From Holacanthus passer (taxonomy: Eukaryota; Chordata; Actinopteri; Pomacanthidae), in assembly GCA_025331565.1 (NCBI GenBank), contig JAFREQ010000079.1, positions 496,001 to 560,000 on the forward strand: DNA of 64,000 bases, given 5' to 3'. The position numbers were made by a program, and so were the translations under genes. The notes under the pieces were generated by a model. That model was not told the DNA's origin, made no database searches, and saw nothing but the letters and a program-made list of their open reading frames with translations. Below, in pieces: positions 11,107 to 23,904 of the stretch (positions are counted from its first letter, which is position 1; the number at the start of each line of letters is the position of its first letter).

Positions 11107-14100
11107 CTGAGACGGACGGAGAAACAGAGGGGAAGAATGTTGAAAGGAGAAGTGGATGGAGGAATAAAGTTACAAGGAAAGGATGGAAAAGACAGACGAC
11201 GGAGATAAAGAAAAAAGGAAAGATTTAAAGTTGGGCCGATTGGAAGGCAGAGTGACAGAATGAAAAATGGAGAAAAAGTGAGGAGCTGTTTCCGACAGCC
11301 TCATATTACAGAACACCTGGACCCGTCTCAGCTTTCACTCTGTACAGTAAAATGTACAAAGCAGAGAGCTTGTGTTACTGAACTGACAGAGAAGAATCTG
11401 AATCTTTCTCACTCTTGTGCATTTGTGTGAACAGTTTCTCCTTCTAATAAATTGATTTTTAGACTTTTTGCAAGGATTTAACCTGATTAAAATAATAATC
11501 AGAGAATCCACATTGTCTGATCACCTTGACCTACAGAGGTCTCAGTCAGAGACGCAGTAACAAAATGCCATTCAAGTGGCACTGCAGTAATCAGTAATAC
11601 CGGTTGTCAGGAGTTGGTGGCAAAATCTCTTTATCATGACATCCTTAATCTGAAGAGACAAATTCCTTCCCAGCACTGCAATAACATCATTACTAAAAAG
11701 CATGCTAGATTGTTCTTAAGGTATATATACATGAAGAACACCTCAGAGGAGCGGGCTGCTCACTGGTGAGTAAAGGATAACAAAACAACATGTGTTCTGT
11801 TTTTGTGAGCAAGGGCAAAATAACTGACGGATGATGCTTAACTGAGTCAGCCAAAAATCAGCGAGACATGAGGCCAACTTCAAATGCTGGCTGCTTTATT
11901 CATAAAGTCAGCACCAGGACATTTCAGTGACTCAGACAGCGTGCACTGAATAAGACTTAATACAAGAACACAGCTGCTGTGTGTGTGCAGCGTAAAATCC
12001 TAATGTTGTGAGGTTTGCTTTTTTAACAGATCAAAACAAATGGGTTGTCATATGAATTATCAGGGTTCAGTTCTTTAATTTTGAATACAGAAAACTGATG
12101 TTACAGCCTAATGAAGCTTGAGCTACACTGACAGCTTCAGCTATAACACTTGATTTACTCTTGTGCTTATAAAACCCTCAGTGTTTGATCCAGGCTACCT
12201 TAAAATGTTAAAACTTTTCAAAGCCTGGCAGTGGATCATTGTCTGGGTCTGGTTTCAGAGATACTGTACCATGACCCAGTTTCTGAACACTGCCCAACAT
12301 CATCTGTTAGAGATGACAGTCAATGATAGGGGGATATCCATCTTTTTTTCATCCCCCGCTCCACAGAGGGAAGTCCGTTACTGCGTGCTGTCAGTGGAGA
12401 TCAATGTCTCACTTAAGGGCACATCTCCTGCCTGAACATCTGAGGGCACAGACTCAAATTTAGTCTGTCCACTTAAAGAACAATTTCTCCAGCCACTACA
12501 TCATCCTGACGCTGCAGTGAATAGATTTACCTGTTTGCACCCCCCTTAGGCCTCAACCCAGTCTCTAAATAACACAGATGTCTTAACCTTCGTTCTTAAG
12601 AACACAGCAGTGATACTCATTTACTAACCTTGATGACTTTCTCCACGCCAGAGGAGCAGATCATGTAGGTGTGTGGGTTGAAGCGAACCTGGTTCACAAT
12701 GGAGCGGTGACCCTTCAGGACCATGAAAGCCCCGTTTACCACACGACCAGGGCCTCCTTGAAGGAAGAGTGTGACATGTGTTTGTTTATTGGAAGTATAA
12801 ATACATAAGCTCAGAGTCACAGAGATGCAAGTTTATGACATGGATTCAATAAAACAAGCACATTCAGCTACACAAAGACAAATCATTCAACCTGCTTCTG
12901 AATATTCCAAGACTGAAAATACAGACTGTGAAATATGGCGCTCGTAACAGCAGTAATGTAATTCTCATAATATGCCATTAGTCTGACACCAAATAGGCCC
13001 GGTGCACATATTTTCAGTGTGAGTACCTCCAGGGAAAATAAAATCCATAAATGTGTCAGGTGGTGCTACAGAGCTACAAACGACCACATTTTGGGACTGT
13101 TGTATTTTTGGGGATTTTCTTCTCACAGTAATTAGATTTGAGGTGTGTTCAGAGTCGGCCTATGTGGAGCACTTACTTCAAACTTTTTTTTTTAAAATTG
13201 GCTTTTTCGTTCAGGTGAAAACACTCAAGACAAAGTTGGTGCAAAAACTTAACCTGAACTAAGATGACAAAATGATTGATTATTTAATGAGACAGACGTT
13301 GATATCTGATAGTGACTCCTGCCTGGAAAGTTTACAGTGACCAAATGAACTGAGGGCAAACCACAGTCTGGGCTGCAGCACAAAGACGTCCATCATCCTT
13401 TCTGGGGCTACAACTTAGAGCGACTGGCATCAGCTTTGTTTTGCCTTCGCTGACGCCACTGAAATCTTTAACCTTGCAGGATGACACATCAGCAAAACTT
13501 TGTCCTTAAAGCTATTTGCACATTGTGGTTTATCTGTTTACAAGATGATGAACAGAGTGAACTTAAACCAAACTCACAAAAGAAACCAAATTATTTCACA
13601 TTAGGAACCAAATGATTAAAATTGATTCTTTTGTCATGTGGAGACGCAAAAAAAAAAAAATATATATATATCGAGGTAAATCATGTCCAAGACATCAACC
13701 CAAATCTATATATGTAAATATGCAGTTGGTGCAGACAGATTCAATAACTAACCTGCTTCTGGATCCTTTGGGATTTTCCACATGTAGAGGTTGAAGTCGT
13801 CTGATCCAGACAAGATGTACTGAGGGGGGAAACAGAGGGATGTTTAGAGATTTAAGTCTGCTCCATTTCATATGACAGAACTTTCCATCAGACTAGAAAC
13901 AGAGAGATCCACACACCAGGTAGCTCCTGGTTAAACACCACAGCAAATAAAATCCTTTGAACAGGAGATACTTGGTGTGTGGATCTGTTTCTACTCTGCT
14001 AGCTAGATTTTTTTTTATAGATTTTGACAAAACTTTCCATCAGACCTCAAGGGAGAGGAAATCTTTATATAAAAACACACTGAGGGAGACGAACCCTGGG

Positions 14101-17100
14101 GGGTCAACATACGGCACAAAACCACCAGATCTTATCGCAGCACTTCGTCTCATAACGTGGATCAAACGCAGTCTTGACATGACATGACAGCCTGACCCTA
14201 ACTCAGCTCCTACTCCTCGTCTGAACTGTTATTAGACTTTGTAAACAGGTGGTTCCACTTAAACATGTCGCTTTAGGTACATTTTGACAGAGCCGGAGTG
14301 GGGGGTGCTCCACATGTAGGAAAAGGAGGGCTAGACTTTTTGTACTGACAGCAGCCAGGTTTTTATCCACATGTGATACAGATTTTAACCAAATTTTCAG
14401 AAAATCAGTAAAAGAAAATGTGAATTTATCCGTGTTGTAAGAATATTGGGAGTTGGATCATGTTCCAGTCTTATATAGAAGATAATGTACAGAAATTAAA
14501 AGAGAGCCAGTCAAACCTCAAATGGAGAAATGTAGGAAACACAATGGCATTTATGTTTGTTACATGTATTAATTTGAGGAACATTTCACTCTCCTCATCG
14601 ATGTTTTCATTTTTTGCCTCTTCAGTAAATATTTGAGTCACGTGCTTCTTGTGCGTCATGATTAATTTGCTAAGTTTGTTTTCATTGCACTTTTTTTGTT
14701 TTATTGGTGCACGTTTCAGTTTTCACCCTCAGCTGAGCATCAAACATGTTTTTGTGATATTTTGAGGGTTTTTCTTTGGAATATTTTTGCATTTCGAGTC
14801 AGGTTTATTTATAAGTAAATTGAAAAATGCACATTAAAAACAGGTGGATGGAAACAGACCTTGTCTACATGGCTACAGTCGGAGCACGACTATACTCGCC
14901 AATTTACTAGCACTTGGCTGGACTTCACAGGCATCCACATTCAAATATTTATTTGAAGCACCAGAATGTTTTCCTTCTTGAAAAAATGTCCCCATCTTTC
15001 TTTCCTCCTCTTTTCTTTTCTCCTTTCATTTGGCACATTCCTATTAAATTGGAGCGTCTGTGAAGCCTTATTTTACCATCTGGAGGCACGTTTTTATTAA
15101 ATCATTTACATTGGTTTTTAGGCATCGTCTTATGCCGCTGGGTTTCTGACATTCTGTCAAATTGTGAATTATTTTTGTGCCGCTTTATCTGCCAATGATT
15201 TGAACAAATGTCTTCAATTTCCTTGTGTAAATATTCTGCTGGTCTCTGTGGGTACATTTCTCTTTTAACTTTTCAGGGACGTCCACAAGAATGTTTCTAA
15301 ACCGTGAGGGCTTGAAATCATGTAGGCTGATCGACCCATTTTCACTCTTCTCGTCGCTGTGTTACTTTTATTATTTGGTAAAAAGCTCTGCGGTGATGAG
15401 AAATCATTATTCCTGAAACACAGTCTGTTAGTCATAACAGTGTCGCTGCAGGGCACATGAACACACTGTGAACTGAACACCTGTGTGCTCAGGTTCCCAG
15501 AGGACACGTCAAGCAGGAATGTCACACCCGCAACTCCCTCCCTCTTTCCCTTCCATCAGTTTTGTGTGGCACGTTGCCACTCTGCACCTCCATTTTCACA
15601 CTGTTCTGAGAAAATCCTCTGTCATCTGTGGCTCTGGGTCTATATAAGGAGGTTTATGAAATATAAAGCGCTGTGAGAACAATGTCAGAAATCATCTGGT
15701 CAAACCTTTATCACGTCTTTTGTCGCATTTTATGGTTTCTTTTGCCACCTCTTCTCTTTTCCTCTAAACTGTGCTGTCTTACTAAAACTGACATCTTGTA
15801 TCTACACTCTGAAATATTTAGCAGAAAGAGCCTCGAGTTTACTTTTTGGTTTGAGAAATTCTCCAGTTGTGATTTGAAACTCCCAGTGGCACTCACAACC
15901 CTCCGAAAGAAAACTGTAGACAGTCGCTCTTGCACGCAGTTTGCAGTGGGTGATATGAATAAAACCGTCACTGTATACTTCATTTTATTTCACGATATCA
16001 ATCTAATTGTGACATTTACTGGAGAATAAAATGTTTGACTGTTTATGGACAACGTAACCAGAAAGGTTATTGGCTAACTCTGGAACTCTGGAAATGATAT
16101 ACCTGATGACTCAAGATACCCAGATCAATGGTGGGAAAATCATATAAAAATCCTGTATTGCCACAACCAGATATAAGGAGGACTACTATGAAATAGACAC
16201 TAAAATATCTCTGGCTGGCAAATTCATATGATTTATATCATAAAACAGTTAGAGCTATCTTGCCAAACTCTACAAGGCCATCGTGTTTGTTTTTCTGGCC
16301 CCCAGTGGTCAAATTGTCTTACTGCAGCTCTAAGTGCCTAATTAAAAAATTTTAAAAAAATTACTTGGAAAACCTAATACCAGACTGAAAAGACGTGGTT
16401 GTGACCACACCAAGCGGCGCTGCTGGGCGTGGTTAGATGTGGTTAGAAATGTTCTGCTGTTGCATCTGTAACCACACCCAACAGTGAAGCACACTTTTAC
16501 GTCACTGCAGCAAGGTGAGAAGTTAAACCACTGGCAGTCAGCAAAAATAGGATTTTCAAAGGCTGTTACATTTCTCTTTGGATGATCGCTGTCCAACTGC
16601 TCATTTATTGATTATATTATTACCAAATTAAGTCCATCTTAAGAACTACATCCCAAAGCTTTATCCTTGGTTACATTAGTCATCTTTGTCACACAGGAGT
16701 AAAGAACATTTGTATTATTTGTAGTTGGAAAACACAAAAATGCTCAGTTTTCTTCTTTAACTTAATTATATAGGAACATATATAAAAAGGCTTGTAAAAA
16801 CTGCTGTTTGGGCCTTTAAATTGCACTTGTACATGTAAGTGCCACAAAAGGACGGAGTGCCAACAAGATAAAATGAGGTACATTACATCAGTATTTCATA
16901 TTTTATAGGACTTATACATGTCCACCTTGTAAAATATTACAAACTACATTCAAACACACACAGGACCCACAGTGGTGTCACTCTTCAACAATCCAGATCG
17001 AGACCCAGTTTTCCTCTCCAGCTTGGCAGCAGGTGAGCAGATGCACACCAGCAACCTTCTGGTACAGTCCTGACCTAATTCTGTAACCTTTAAACTACCT

Positions 17101-20100
17101 CCTTCACTCATGTAGCGGGGGATCATTTGTTAAGCCTTCATGAGCTCCGCTGACACCCGAGGATAATGTTAGCATAATAAACATGACTGCAGGGTGATGT
17201 CATGTCTGAGGAGGACCAACGGGAGGACCGCTGGCTGAGCACACGGGCTTCTGGTCTTCCTCCAACACTCAAAAGTCCCTATTTCACAGACGGATCTAAT
17301 ATTTCTATTTTTATTCTTTCTATTCATCCCACATGTTCCCAAAATTCTCCTTACATTTCATTTTAAGTAACCAGAGTCGGAGAAAACGGTCTCTCCACTG
17401 TTTGACGTCACTTAGATATTCTGTTTCTGCTCATTGTATCAGGAGGTAAATCACACTCTCGAGTGCAATATACTATATGCGAGACATTCCTTTTATGGCC
17501 GCACATGAAGTGGAAAGTTTTAGACGTCCTGTATAACATTTCATACATATATACAGTATTTTCCTGTGTATTAGGGGAAGGTGTGTTTGGGAACGTTGGG
17601 ACACTGACTAGAAATGGAAACAGATGCCTTTAAATTCTGTTTGCCTTGTTTTTCTTTTTGCAGTTGTACAACTCTATAATTTATAAATGTGTTAGTGCAG
17701 TTTCAAAGTTTCCACCATCTCTAGCTGTAGTTTTAGTTCAGGATTCTTCTGATCTGATGACCAACCTGATCTTTGTCCCCAGCAAAGCAGCAGCTTTTCA
17801 TGGTACAGGAGTTGAAGTAGCCCTGGTTGTCGAACTGGAAGCTGGGCAGGCGGGAGTGCAGCTCGTAGAGGACGGGCGGCAGGCGGCGACGCAGCGCCAG
17901 CAGCTGGGTGCCGGTGCTGTTGAAGCGAACACTCATGGCGCTCTGCAGGGACATGCTGCCTCCATAACGCAACAAAGAGCTGAGAGAACAGAAGGAAGGA
18001 ACATATTTGAGCTCAGTAAGACCCGAACATAACAATCCTCGTTTTTCTTAATCTGCCTAAATCACAAAGTGAGACTTTAGAAGAGACATTTGTACTGAGA
18101 TATCTCATGTTTCTACTGTAACAAACACATAACAAAGCTGTTTTTGTCATTTTTCCCACTCGAGTCAAGAGTGGGACAAAAACAAGTTTATAATCGTATC
18201 ACATGGCATAAAAAACAGAGAATGATGGCTGTGATCATCAAAAACACCAACATATAACATGATCAGAAGATACATTTAAAGATGTCTGCAGTCTTATCAG
18301 AAGACTGACTTGTCAACACTAAGTCATAATGACAAATAACACTGTTTCATTAAATTAACTTCAACTGGAAGGTATTTTTAAACTTCATAGTAACTTGAGG
18401 GAATTTCTAAGAAGTGACAGTAAACATACCCACACTGCAGCGAGGCAGAGCCAACAGTGGAGGAGGAGAAATGACTCAGTATTTACTTTTTATTGGAAGC
18501 GCTCTCATTTGTGTATTAACAGCTGAAGCTTAACTTAACCTGAGTAAACACACACTCAGCTCAATACAGTGTTTTCACAGAGGCATTTGTGTGGTATAAA
18601 CATTTGGTTTTTGCACTGAGACGTTTCTGCAGTTGGCAGAGTGGCAGTCATGTTGAGTTTAACAGTAAGGCAAGAGCGCCACCTGGTGGACATGAGCAGG
18701 AAAAACATGCATCACAAGCACAGATGAGGATGTTTTTTTAAGCGTCACTTTTTTTCTGTCTGATTATTATTTTTTTTTGGTGCCGGTGAATCTGCATGCA
18801 TGTAATCCATTATATTTTTCAGAGATGCTGCAATAAAAGTTAATCACGGTTATCTTGAAAAATGGGCCAAGAGAGAAGCGTCTAACCTGCGTGGCTTGCG
18901 GATGTCCCATAATCCAACTCCCTCCTTGGAGTTGGCTGTGGCGATCAGCCTGGGCTCCACGGGGTTAAACATCACACTGTGGAAGGCTGAGGGGTAGCTG
19001 GCCAGGCAGAACGGCTCTACAGGAGGAGATGAGATTTTAATGAATTACAATTACACAATTATTAACACTTACTTAACACTTAACCTACAGTTAAACTACA
19101 CAAACCAGTTGATACACTGGGAAGGTGTAGGAAAAGGTGCCTTCAGGGTGCCTGAGGCTCAACAGGAAGTTTCCAACTTTGCTCAGGTGTTTCCAACTTT
19201 ACTTAAGACGGAATCTGAAAGTCTGCAGGTATGTTGTGTGATGCATTTCTATTGTTTCTGTCAATTATGGAACATCTTTTTGAATGAAGAGTGTATAACA
19301 ACTGAGTCATCTTGTCCTGAAAATTCATCGTACTGACTAAGGTTTTCATATAGCTTCAACATGAGATTCACATTTGTGGCTTTTAGTGAAATATCTTGAC
19401 AACTACCGAATAAACCACTCTGAGGTCTCACCTAGGGCCATCATCTCAGGACCAAACTAATTGCAATGCATGTGTCATTGTGAGTATGTTAACATGCTGA
19501 CATTAGCTCAAAATGTGCCAAAGTACAGACTCACAGATCCACCAGCCTGGCTGTAGACTATTAAATATACTTATTTTAGATCAGATCAGATTAATGCCAT
19601 AAAAGTGCAGTTTCTACGTATAAAGGTCAGAGTTTTATGTGGAGCAGACTTTGACACAATCCAGTTACATTCCTCTGAAATTCCAGCAGAGGGTGGTTAA
19701 CTCACCAGGAAGTCCCACACACATCACTGTTGCTCAGTGTCAGCCAACAATTTAATCAAAACATTTCCCAGGTGTATTTACTTATTATGATGTATTATAC
19801 TTATCTATGGTGGAATTAATAATAAAACCTCACTTATATTTCAAGAGACAAAGGAATGTACATGTATAACTTTTCTCCTGTCAAACTGGGGCTTCAGAGC
19901 CGGAACAGACGGACATAAAAAAAATAAAAAGCCTACCGACAGACATGGAATACCGATTACTGCTAAATGTATTATTAGGCCAACTTGGTCACAAGGAAGG
20001 CTTCCAAAATAGAAGGATGTGGACGTCATGCAAGATGATCCACCGCATTTTTAAAATTATCAACAAGTCTAACTAAGAACCATCATGAAGTCACTATATG

Positions 20101-23100
20101 ACCTTTTCAGTCCAACACTTAAAATACACTGCATGACTGCCTATGAACGGCTTTTTAATTACAACAATAAAGAGACAACAAAAGAGAGGACATGCTTCAG
20201 AGACAAGCTAGAGTGAGGCAAATTCATTACGTTTGTCTGAAAAGTGGAACTCAGAAGATGTTGGTCTCTTATCAAGTGTACTGAACAGAAGCTTGGAATA
20301 ATTTAAATTGTCAGTAATAACTTGAGATGGCAACATGATTTCTATTTTTTCTTCTCAATCCATAGTTAGCCTCTCACAACAGCAGTATATTATTTTCATA
20401 TCCCAGGTGTTAATGGGTTATCTGACTTATCCAAACATCATTTGGAAAGTGCTTTAATTCTACATGCCTTGCAGCTCTAATCACAAACTTGCCATCATCA
20501 GGCATTACTATATTAAGTTATGATTATTATTATCATCACCAACCAATAAGCTTTACAGGAACACACAAGCCTCCTCCACTTACCTGCATTTGGTGGCTCG
20601 CGGGTGTCCCAGATAAGAACGCGTCCGTCATCAGATGAGCTGGCAAACACATTGTCATTGACCGGACTGACAGACAAACTGTACACGGCATCGATGTGCA
20701 GGAACACGTTCAGCGTTTCCCTTCTGTTGGAACAACAATCGTCCAAATGTTAACTGTTTTGTAAGTGCACACGCAGGTACATCAAAGAACAGTTTAATCA
20801 CAGCACAACCAAAAGCTTTTTATAATGGCTGTAAGTAAGATCAAACTGTTTCAATGCTACAGTGATGAGTATTATTTGTGTTATTTTACCCACCTCTCCA
20901 CATCATGAAGAATCACCTGCTCATCATTTCCTGAAAAACAGCAGACAGACAAACTGAATCACAAAATGAAGGTGCACAGGATAAATGCTCCTCTTTAATC
21001 TTCAACCTCAGCGCTGAGATGCAAAACTAGCTCGGCCCTCAGGGTGTTTTAAATGGTGTGGTTAGTTAATTATCTATCAACTAACAACTAAATCTTTATG
21101 CAGCATCATCAAAATTTTATTCTCTTGGCTAATTTGCATGGCGGCTTGACAGTGGTCAGTGAGCAGCTTTCACCACATGCCTCCAGAACAACATAATTTA
21201 GCAACTCCAGCATCTTACATTTTGATTTTTCCATCCATAATTCATACCAAACACCATTAATGTGCAATGAGGTAACTACAACATTTCTGCAACCACTTAA
21301 ATGCATAAACAAGTATCCATTAAATATTTTATCTAATAGAACCTTTTACCTCATCAGAAAGCAAAAGATTCTATTAGAGACACTGCGGGTGCTGAGTAGT
21401 GAAACTAATGTTAGTGTTGTTTGTGCTGTGGTTTGATTTTTATTTTAATCAAAAACTGCATCCCAGAATGCATCAAATCACCAGAGCTAAGTTTTACCTG
21501 CCACAAAACACCTGCACAGGTCAAGCACTAGAAAGAGGAATAAACTTTGTTATTGTGAAAGAGCAGAGACTAGATGTAGTTTTTCTTTCTTACCACCAGA
21601 GAAGACTTTTTTGTTGGTGCTGTCAAAGGCCAGGCAGAAGATGTTGGACAGGTGCTCTCCCTTCAGTTTCACAGGCTTGGACCGAGCGTGGATGGCTTTC
21701 TCCATGTGCCACAGGAGCACCCGGCGGTCATCTCCTCCTGAAGACACGACAAGACACCACCAACTTACAAAAAGGCACAGAATCGCACAGAGCAGCAGTT
21801 TCTAAACTTTTTGACTTGAAGTGAAGCAATGTCGACTTTACAGGTGTCACATGTTGCACGTTTACAGTTGAATTCTCAAGCAGTTCAACCATGTTCCCTC
21901 CTCTGTTTTTAGAGGCCTGAAGAGGTAAAGCTCTTCAGTAATTCACAACAAAAATGGAGGATTTAGAGCTACAACAGTTATTTAATCACTTAGTGGATTA
22001 ACAGAAAATTAATCTGCAACTATTTTGATTGATAGTTAATGTCAAAACCTGCAACTATTCTCTTGTTCCAGCTTCTCCAATGTGATAATTTGCAGTGTCT
22101 CTCTGTTTTACATCAGTGTAAACTCAGTATCTTTTGGTTTAGGACAATTAGTTAGTGAAAAAAGGCAGTTGAAGACATCATCTTACACTGTGGTCTTTTT
22201 TCCCTAATTTATAGACATTTGATGAAAATACATGAAGTGATTAATCAATTATTGCTTAATCTACATTACTAAGTTGCAGCCCTCACAAAAGAGTCTAAAA
22301 ATAAGCTCTTTTGCAGATGACATTCAATAAACATGTGCAAGAGCAAAATGAGCCACTGTGTGATGCAAGGGGTCATTTTCATGGTCTGCCACAGTTAATA
22401 ATTAGCCAGGAACAGATTATATCTCCCATTCATCAAGGTGGCAGAGTTAATGAGGTGCTTCTGTACAATTTCTCCAACCTGCTCAGGTGGAGTCAAGCTC
22501 ACATTGTGGAGCTGAGTTAAATGCAGCTCTATTGTGCAAAGTAAACATCCTCTGCAGACCAAAAATGGCAAACCTCAGGCTATCATGCTAGGCCAGATGA
22601 TGGCTTTTAATCCTCTCAGGACATAAATAGCATTGTGATTTCAGGAGGTAGCCACGATTAGATCCATCAGGGAGATAAAATGTGCACTTGGGCGACCACA
22701 GTGATGAGCTTACAGGCTGACATATGGGTCTGATCCGGGGCTGCTGCCTGCTGAGCTGCCGGGCTGCTCGGTTTGACGTTAGCTTAGCCAGCTAGCAAGA
22801 GCGGCTAGGCTAGCTTAGCATTAGCCCAGCGGGGTTTCAGCTGACTAGCTAGTTAGCCTTAGCAAGCTAACGCGTTAAAAACAGTCAACAACGAAGGGGG
22901 GATTTGTCAACTTACCAGAAACGAGCCATTCTCCGCCGTTGTTGGAGAACTCGATGGCGTTGACACAGCCGAAGTGGCCCAGCATGTCCTTCTTGTAGAG
23001 GCTGGTGCAGCCGGCCAGCCTGCGCCGCTGGAACTCCTCCTTGAGCAGCGGCTGCCCGGTGAGCTCTCTGCGGGACAGAAAGCCCACCGAGGAGCGCATT

Positions 23101-23123
23101 CCGCAGCCCTTCAGCTCCTTCAT
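9781..23123 (-). CDS. dcaf5: dcaf5, DDB1- and CUL4-associated factor 5 (complete coding gene, 9 exons)
   Basis: DCAF5 is a WD40 substrate receptor that docks on DDB1 in CUL4-RING ubiquitin ligases and presents nuclear proteins for degradation. The coding exons join in frame: 22916-23123, 21594-21737, 20894-20930, 20584-20723, 18887-19016, 17766-17979, 13753-13819, 12629-12756, 9781-11106. They total 2,394 nt, i.e. 797 residues plus stop. The first about 360 residues carry a seven-repeat-like WD40 propeller. Repeats 3 and 4 end in WDxR boxes (LIWDTR, GLWDIR), the DDB1-contact signature of DCAFs. The remainder is a serine- and acid-rich disordered tail ending in a basic EKKIKT. Human DCAF5 is about 942 residues; the tail here is shorter, and I see no counterpart of the human KWLRYSY-type segment. 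Start: ATG at 23123 aligns with the human N-terminus. An upstream in-frame reading begins with GTG, not ATG. Confidence 0.95.
12629..12756 (-). CDS. dcaf5: dcaf5 coding exon 8
   Basis: The exon encodes GPGRVVNGAFMVLKGHRSIV and NQVRFNPHTYMICSSGVEKV IK, WD repeat 7. Residues match human DCAF5 almost throughout as I recall it. The acceptor is TTCAAG and the donor AAG|GTTAGT. Confidence 0.95.
13753..13819 (-). CDS. dcaf5: dcaf5 coding exon 7
   Basis: The exon encodes YILSGSDDFNLYMWKIPKDP EA, closing WD repeat 6. The acceptor is CCCTCAG and the donor G|GTTAGT. The 67-bp exon sits alone between introns of about 3.9 kb and 1.0 kb. Confidence 0.94.
17766..17979 (-). CDS. dcaf5: dcaf5 coding exon 6
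   Basis: The exon encodes 71 residues: SLLRYGGSMSLQSAMSVRFN through RRRLPPVLYELHSRLPSFQF to KSCCFAGDKDQ, covering WD repeat 5 and the start of repeat 6. The acceptor is TCTCAG and the donor CAG|GTTGGT. Confidence 0.95.
18887..19016 (-). CDS. dcaf5: dcaf5 coding exon 5
   Basis: WD repeat 4: PFCLASYPSAFHSVMFNP to KEGVGLWDIRKPR, again with a WDxR box. Paired WDxR boxes are typical of DDB1-binding DCAFs. The acceptor is TGTAG and the donor AG|GTTAGA. The exon is too short to show as a long ORF. Confidence 0.94.
19378..19563 (+). repeat. Teleost interspersed repeat fragment (3' half)
   Basis: It contains tatcttgacaactaccga, the 'gtgagtatgttaacatgctg' segment and the 'cctggctgtagactatt' end. These match the far half of the repeat whose near half is seen at 5391 and 60545. 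It lies in dcaf5 intron 4. Confidence 0.6.
20584..20723 (-). CDS. dcaf5: dcaf5 coding exon 4
   Basis: The exon encodes RETLNVFLHIDAVYSLSVSP followed by VNDNVFASSSDDGRVLIWDT and REPPNA, i.e. WD repeat 3 with a textbook WDxR box (WDTR). The acceptor is CCAACAG and the donor G|GTAAGT. Confidence 0.95.
20894..20930 (-). CDS. dcaf5: dcaf5 coding exon 3 (37-bp microexon)
   Basis: The exon encodes only NDEQVILHDVE plus split codons, the last strand of WD repeat 2. It is too short for ORF callers but is flanked by TTTCAG and AG|GTGGGT and is required for frame. The peptide is nearly identical to human as I recall it. Confidence 0.93.
21594..21737 (-). CDS. dcaf5: dcaf5 coding exon 2
   Basis: The acceptor is CTTCAG. 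The exon encodes GDDRRVLLWHMEKAIHAR (end of WD repeat 1) and the start of repeat 2 (GEHLSNIFCLAFDS...KVFSG). The donor is G|GTAAGA. The preceding GGTG also offers a GT four bases earlier, but only the later site keeps SGGNDEQ intact. Confidence 0.94.
21965..22282. mobile_element. Teleost MITE (AGAGCTRCAAC family)
   Basis: The left end is agagctacaacagttattta. The right end, read in reverse complement, begins AGGGCTGCAACTTAGTAA, forming terminal inverted repeats. The interior has the family's alternating 'attaat' runs and 'gtatcttttggtttaggac'. It lies in dcaf5 intron 1. Fragments of the same family occur at 27728 and 63358. Confidence 0.6.
22916..23123 (-). CDS. dcaf5: dcaf5 coding exon 1
   Basis: This exon gives 69 residues plus one base, from MKELKGCGMRSSVGFLSRR to the end of the first blade start (HFGCVNAIEFSNNGGEWLVS). 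The donor is G|GTAAGT. The N-terminal basic stretch FQRRRLAGC precedes the propeller. Confidence 0.94.
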
Positions 23124-23400
23124 GCTCGGGAACAAACGCGACCTGCTTTGTGTTTTCACCGCCGCAGCCTCGACATGTGTGGGTGTTTCCTGGCTGGATG
23201 TGGCTGTTTACATGGTGCTGGGTTCCCGCTGGTGTCGACGTCGTCGCTCGGGCTCCTCGCTGTGGGTCCCGGCGGCGGCAGCTTCCTGCTCCGATGGAGG
23301 ATCCTCTCTCTCTCCCCCTGTCTGTCAGTCAGCATCAGCAGCCGGACTTTTATTTACACCCGCAGGCTCTGAGCTCATGTTTCACCTCCTGCTCAACATG
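23124..23400 (-). promoter_or_regulatory. dcaf5: dcaf5 5' UTR and CpG-rich promoter
   Basis: GC- and CpG-rich sequence continues from exon 1 to about 23300 (gtcgacgtcgtcgctcggg; ccggcggcggcag), unlike the AT-rich surroundings. This is typical of a housekeeping CpG-island promoter. An ETS-like CAGGAAG lies on the minus strand at 23282-23288. No TATA box is obvious. The transcription start is not determinable here. Confidence 0.5.
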
Positions 23401-23477
23401 TACCTGTAGTTTTACTGGAAACTCACAAGCATTCACAGTTTAAGTTGAAACAAACCTGTGTGATTGTCTAAAACTGG

Positions 23478-23904
23478 CAGTGGAGGAAAGTAACTAAGTA
23501 CTTTTACTCAAGTAGTTTACTCAAGTTTGTACTTCTGCTTCACTACATTTCACATAGAAATATTTATTTTTTACTCCACTACATTTATGTGATACATTTA
23601 GTTACTAGTACTACTAATGAAATATTGTCAATAAATAAAATCTGTTATATTAAAAAGATTAAGCTACTTAGCAGGAAATAAAGTAATTCAGCTCCACATT
23701 TACCTGCAATATTAAATTGATACATACATTAATCTATCAGTGATTATTACCATCAAATAATAGACATTATTCTAACATTTGCATAATGAGTAAATATATT
23801 TTGATGCAAATACTCAGGCACTTTTACGTAAATAAAATTCAGAATGCAGGACTTTACAGAGTATTTTTGGACTGTAGTAATACTGGGTACTTCTTCCACC
23901 TCTG
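23478..23904. mobile_element. hAT-type MITE with target-site duplication
   Basis: The 427-bp element has ends cagtggaggaaagtaact and (reverse complement of the right end) CAGAGGTGGAAGAAGTACC, i.e. CAGTG-type hAT inverted repeats. It is flanked by aaaactgg (23470-23477) and aatactgg (23905-23912), an 8-bp target duplication matching at 7 of 8 bases. There is no coding capacity. It inserted about 350 bp above the dcaf5 start, at the edge of the promoter. Confidence 0.8.

Larger units (their letters stand above)
11107..22915 (-). other. dcaf5: dcaf5 introns
   Basis: The largest introns are 13820-17765 (3.9 kb), 19017-20583, 11107-12628 and 21738-22915. They hold a repeat fragment at 19378-19563 and a MITE at 21965-22282. 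A GC/TAGC-rich stretch lies at about 22740-22880 just below exon 1, and an A run with TA repeats near 13650-13670. I see no other gene in them on either strand. Confidence 0.75.

Noticed and set aside
23124..23159. Upstream extension of dcaf5 exon 1 to 23159
   Set aside because: The first codon there is GTG; the ATG at 23123 aligns with the known N-terminus.
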